Part shown: positions 62,646 through 64,000 of the stretch, piece after piece | Numbering within the stretch: position 1 is the first letter of the stretch | Layout: every line of letters starts with the position of its first letter | From: Brevibacillus humidisoli | Lineage (GTDB): Bacteria > Bacillota > Bacilli > Brevibacillales > Brevibacillaceae | Direction of reading: 5' to 3' | NCBI RefSeq assembly: GCF_020923435.1 | Contig: NZ_CP087263.1 | Span: 3,057,970 to 3,121,969, forward strand | DNA: 64,000 bases | The notes under the pieces: generated by a model | The model's input: the letters and a program-made list of their open reading frames with translations, nothing else | Database searches by the model: none | What the model was told of the DNA's origin: nothing | Translations under genes and position numbers: made by a program

Positions 62646-63641
62646 CTATTGATCCCGGAAGGCGGGCATAACTTCCTCGGCAAACAACTTGATCGACGAC
62701 TTCACCTTTTCATGCTCCATGCCTCCGAAGTTCATCAAACACATCAGATGATTGACGCCGGCGTCTTGGTACTTCTTGATCTCGGCGATGCAGTCTGCCG
62801 GCGAACCGACAATCAACTGTTCTCTGGCGGCGAGATCTTCATATACCGCCCCTTTGCCGTACAGCCTGGTGCGCAGGTAGCGGTTGAGCGGTTCATAAGC
62901 GTTCTGCACTGCTTCCTGTGTTGTCTCGGCCACATGCACATGCAGGGCAATCGGCTTTTCCAACATGGCCGGATCAAATCCTGCCGCCAGACTGGACTTA
63001 TCGTAATGGTCGATGATTGATTTCAACTCGGCCACAGAGTTGCTGTTTACATAGGCGACCCCCATGATCGGCTCACCCATCTTGGCCACATATTCCACTC
63101 CCTGCGGACGAAGGGCTGCCACCCAGGTAGGCACCTGCTTCTGTACCGGCAGAACGTCGAGCGAGATCTCCCCGTACTCGTGATACTCCCCTTTATAGGT
63201 GAACCGTTCTCCACTCCAGAGCCGTTTGAGAATATCAAATTTCTCATTAAACAAGAACGGTTTGATAGCCGGATCAATCTTAAAACCGCCAAACTCATGC
63301 GGCAGATAGCCGCTGCCTAATCCCATGTTTAAACGACCGCCGCTGAGATAGTCGACGAGCGCATAATCTTCTGCCACCCGGACAGGATCGTGGAAGGGCA
63401 GGACCACTACTGAAACCCCGAGCCGAATCCGTTTAGTGATCCCGGCAGCAGCCGTCATCAACATATGGGGCGATGTCAGTATGCCGTATTGGTGAAAGTG
63501 ATGTTCGGCATACCATACGGCATCGTACCCGTATTGCTCACCAAGCACGGTCTGTTCCAGCACCTGCTCCAAAAACTGACCCGGCGTGCGCGGCAGTTCG
63601 TTGGCATAGTTGTCAAACACAGTAAAAAGACCAAACTTCAT
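62646..63641 (-). CDS. LLM-class (bacterial luciferase-like) flavin oxidoreductase
   Basis: 331 residues from ATG 63641 (GGAGGAG upstream). TIM-barrel with GYDAVWYAEHHFHQYGILTS (flavin site), RIRLGVSVVVLPFHDPVRVA and SGGRLNMGLGSGYLPHEFGG. Uses reduced flavin supplied by a separate reductase to monooxygenate an unknown substrate. It follows the truncated upstream gene after a stem-loop. Confidence 0.92.
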   Translation of the reverse strand: MKFGLFTVFDNYANELPRTPGQFLEQVLEQTVLGEQYGYDAVWYAEHHFHQYGILTSPHMLMTAAAGITKRIRLGVSVVVLPFHDPVRVAEDYALVDYLSGGRLNMGLGSGYLPHEFGGFKIDPAIKPFLFNEKFDILKRLWSGERFTYKGEYHEYGEISLDVLPVQKQVPTWVAALRPQGVEYVAKMGEPIMGVAYVNSNSVAELKSIIDHYDKSSLAAGFDPAMLEKPIALHVHVAETTQEAVQNAYEPLNRYLRTRLYGKGAVYEDLAAREQLIVGSPADCIAEIKKYQDAGVNHLMCLMNFGGMEHEKVKSSIKLFAEEVMPAFRDQ

Positions 63642-63674
63642 GACGAAACTCCTCCTTGTTTTGGGTTGGAATAT

Positions 63675-63746
63675 GAACAAGGCCGGCTGAAACCAAGGCT
63701 TAGACCATGACAATCGCCATGTCCTCTTCCTTGTTCCGCCGGCCTT
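63675..63746 (-). terminator. Stem-loop between the truncated gene and the LLM gene
   Basis: AAGGCCGGC (minus, 63746-63738) and GCCGGCCTT (63687-63679) pair perfectly around a 50-base loop; GTTC follows instead of a U tract. Possibly a weak terminator for the gene at 63808. Confidence 0.45.
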
Positions 63747-63807
63747 ATTTGCTAGTGAGAATTGGTTGTGCTCCGCATCCCCGTAAATAAGCAGCTTGAC
63801 TCTCTAT

Positions 63808-64000
63808 TCATTGTTTTCTCATCTCGTGATAACGATCGATCGCCGCTCGTATCGATTGCAGCACGGCCCCTTGACCGGGTACCAGAAATCGTTCCTGTAT
63901 CAACTTGGTAATATCACCCACACCATTGGCGATGCTTCTGCCTCGGAGCAGATGAGCCAGATAGTCGCTCGTCTTTTCCATGACAAACGTAAACGCGGCG
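63808..64000 (-). CDS. Unidentified protein (partial, N-terminus outside window)
   Basis: The minus strand is open from the window edge to a TGA at 63808, about 63 codons. It includes VMEKTSDYLAHLLRGRSIAN and ends AAIDRYHEMRKQ. The fragment is helical and soluble. I do not recognise it. Confidence 0.6.
   Translation of the reverse strand, partial: AAFTFVMEKTSDYLAHLLRGRSIANGVGDITKLIQERFLVPGQGAVLQSIRAAIDRYHEMRKQ

Overview
The window looks like chromosome from a spore-forming, moderately GC-rich Bacillota of the Brevibacillus/Paenibacillaceae type. Supporting signs are strong GGAGG ribosome sites with frequent TTG/GTG starts, consensus sigma-A promoters, a class I preQ1 riboswitch, an S-box (SAM-I) riboswitch, CcpA-type cre sites, a MetQNI importer, a bacterial dynamin pair and small YjcZ-like spore-type peptides. 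The genus is an inference. No rRNA, tRNA, CRISPR array or intact insertion sequence was seen. Both window ends cut genes.

Region by region. 1-3.2 kb: minus-strand operon of a ROK repressor, a COG1840-type binding lipoprotein and an ABC ATPase (cut), with a consensus promoter, a palindromic operator and a cre site. 3.3-6.0 kb: a 760-residue protein with the IGNxAV leader motif of eCIS/polymorphic-toxin proteins and an OTU-like Cys/His C-terminus, then a GNAT relic. 6.1-10.2 kb: queD-queE-queC-queF behind a preQ1-I riboswitch and terminator, followed in the same direction by an Imm1-like protein and an AEC transporter. 10.2-12.6 kb: a cystine-type amino-acid ABC operon. 12.6-13.1 kb: two tiny genes. 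13.3-21.1 kb: maltodextrin cluster (MalE/F/G-like, two cytoplasmic GH15 enzymes, LacI regulator, operators and cre).

21.2-28.8 kb: inositol-phosphatase-family protein, HPPD, two chemoreceptors with an unknown four-helix membrane protein, an RsmF-type rRNA methyltransferase and a YvyF-like zinc protein. 29-33 kb: a MarR-MFS pair, a long imperfect palindrome and a DEAD-box helicase. 33.2-38 kb: alarmone synthetase plus PepV, MazG-like, stalk-domain and C39-like proteins. 38.2-43.2 kb: a decayed accessory region with a deletion-fused ABC operon, a response regulator without an evident kinase, an AT-rich AlkD-like gene and a duplicated scrap of the neighbouring acetyltransferase gene.

43.4-54.5 kb: TetR, U32 peptidase family, DUF1128, an ECF S component, YbjQ, the S-box metQNI operon with a GlcD-type oxidase at its end, and CimA. 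54.6-64 kb: an alpha/beta hydrolase plus M20 amidohydrolase, a cold-shock protein, an AhpD-like protein, two adjacent dynamin-like GTPases that together match a split DynA, a luciferase-like oxidoreductase and a truncated gene.

The most interesting items are the OTU-like putative effector, the Imm1-like gene in the queuosine operon, the preQ1 switch whose pseudoknot strand doubles as antiterminator, the long palindrome with a second partial copy, the chemoreceptor/membrane-protein trio, the oxidase in the methionine regulon and the split dynamin.
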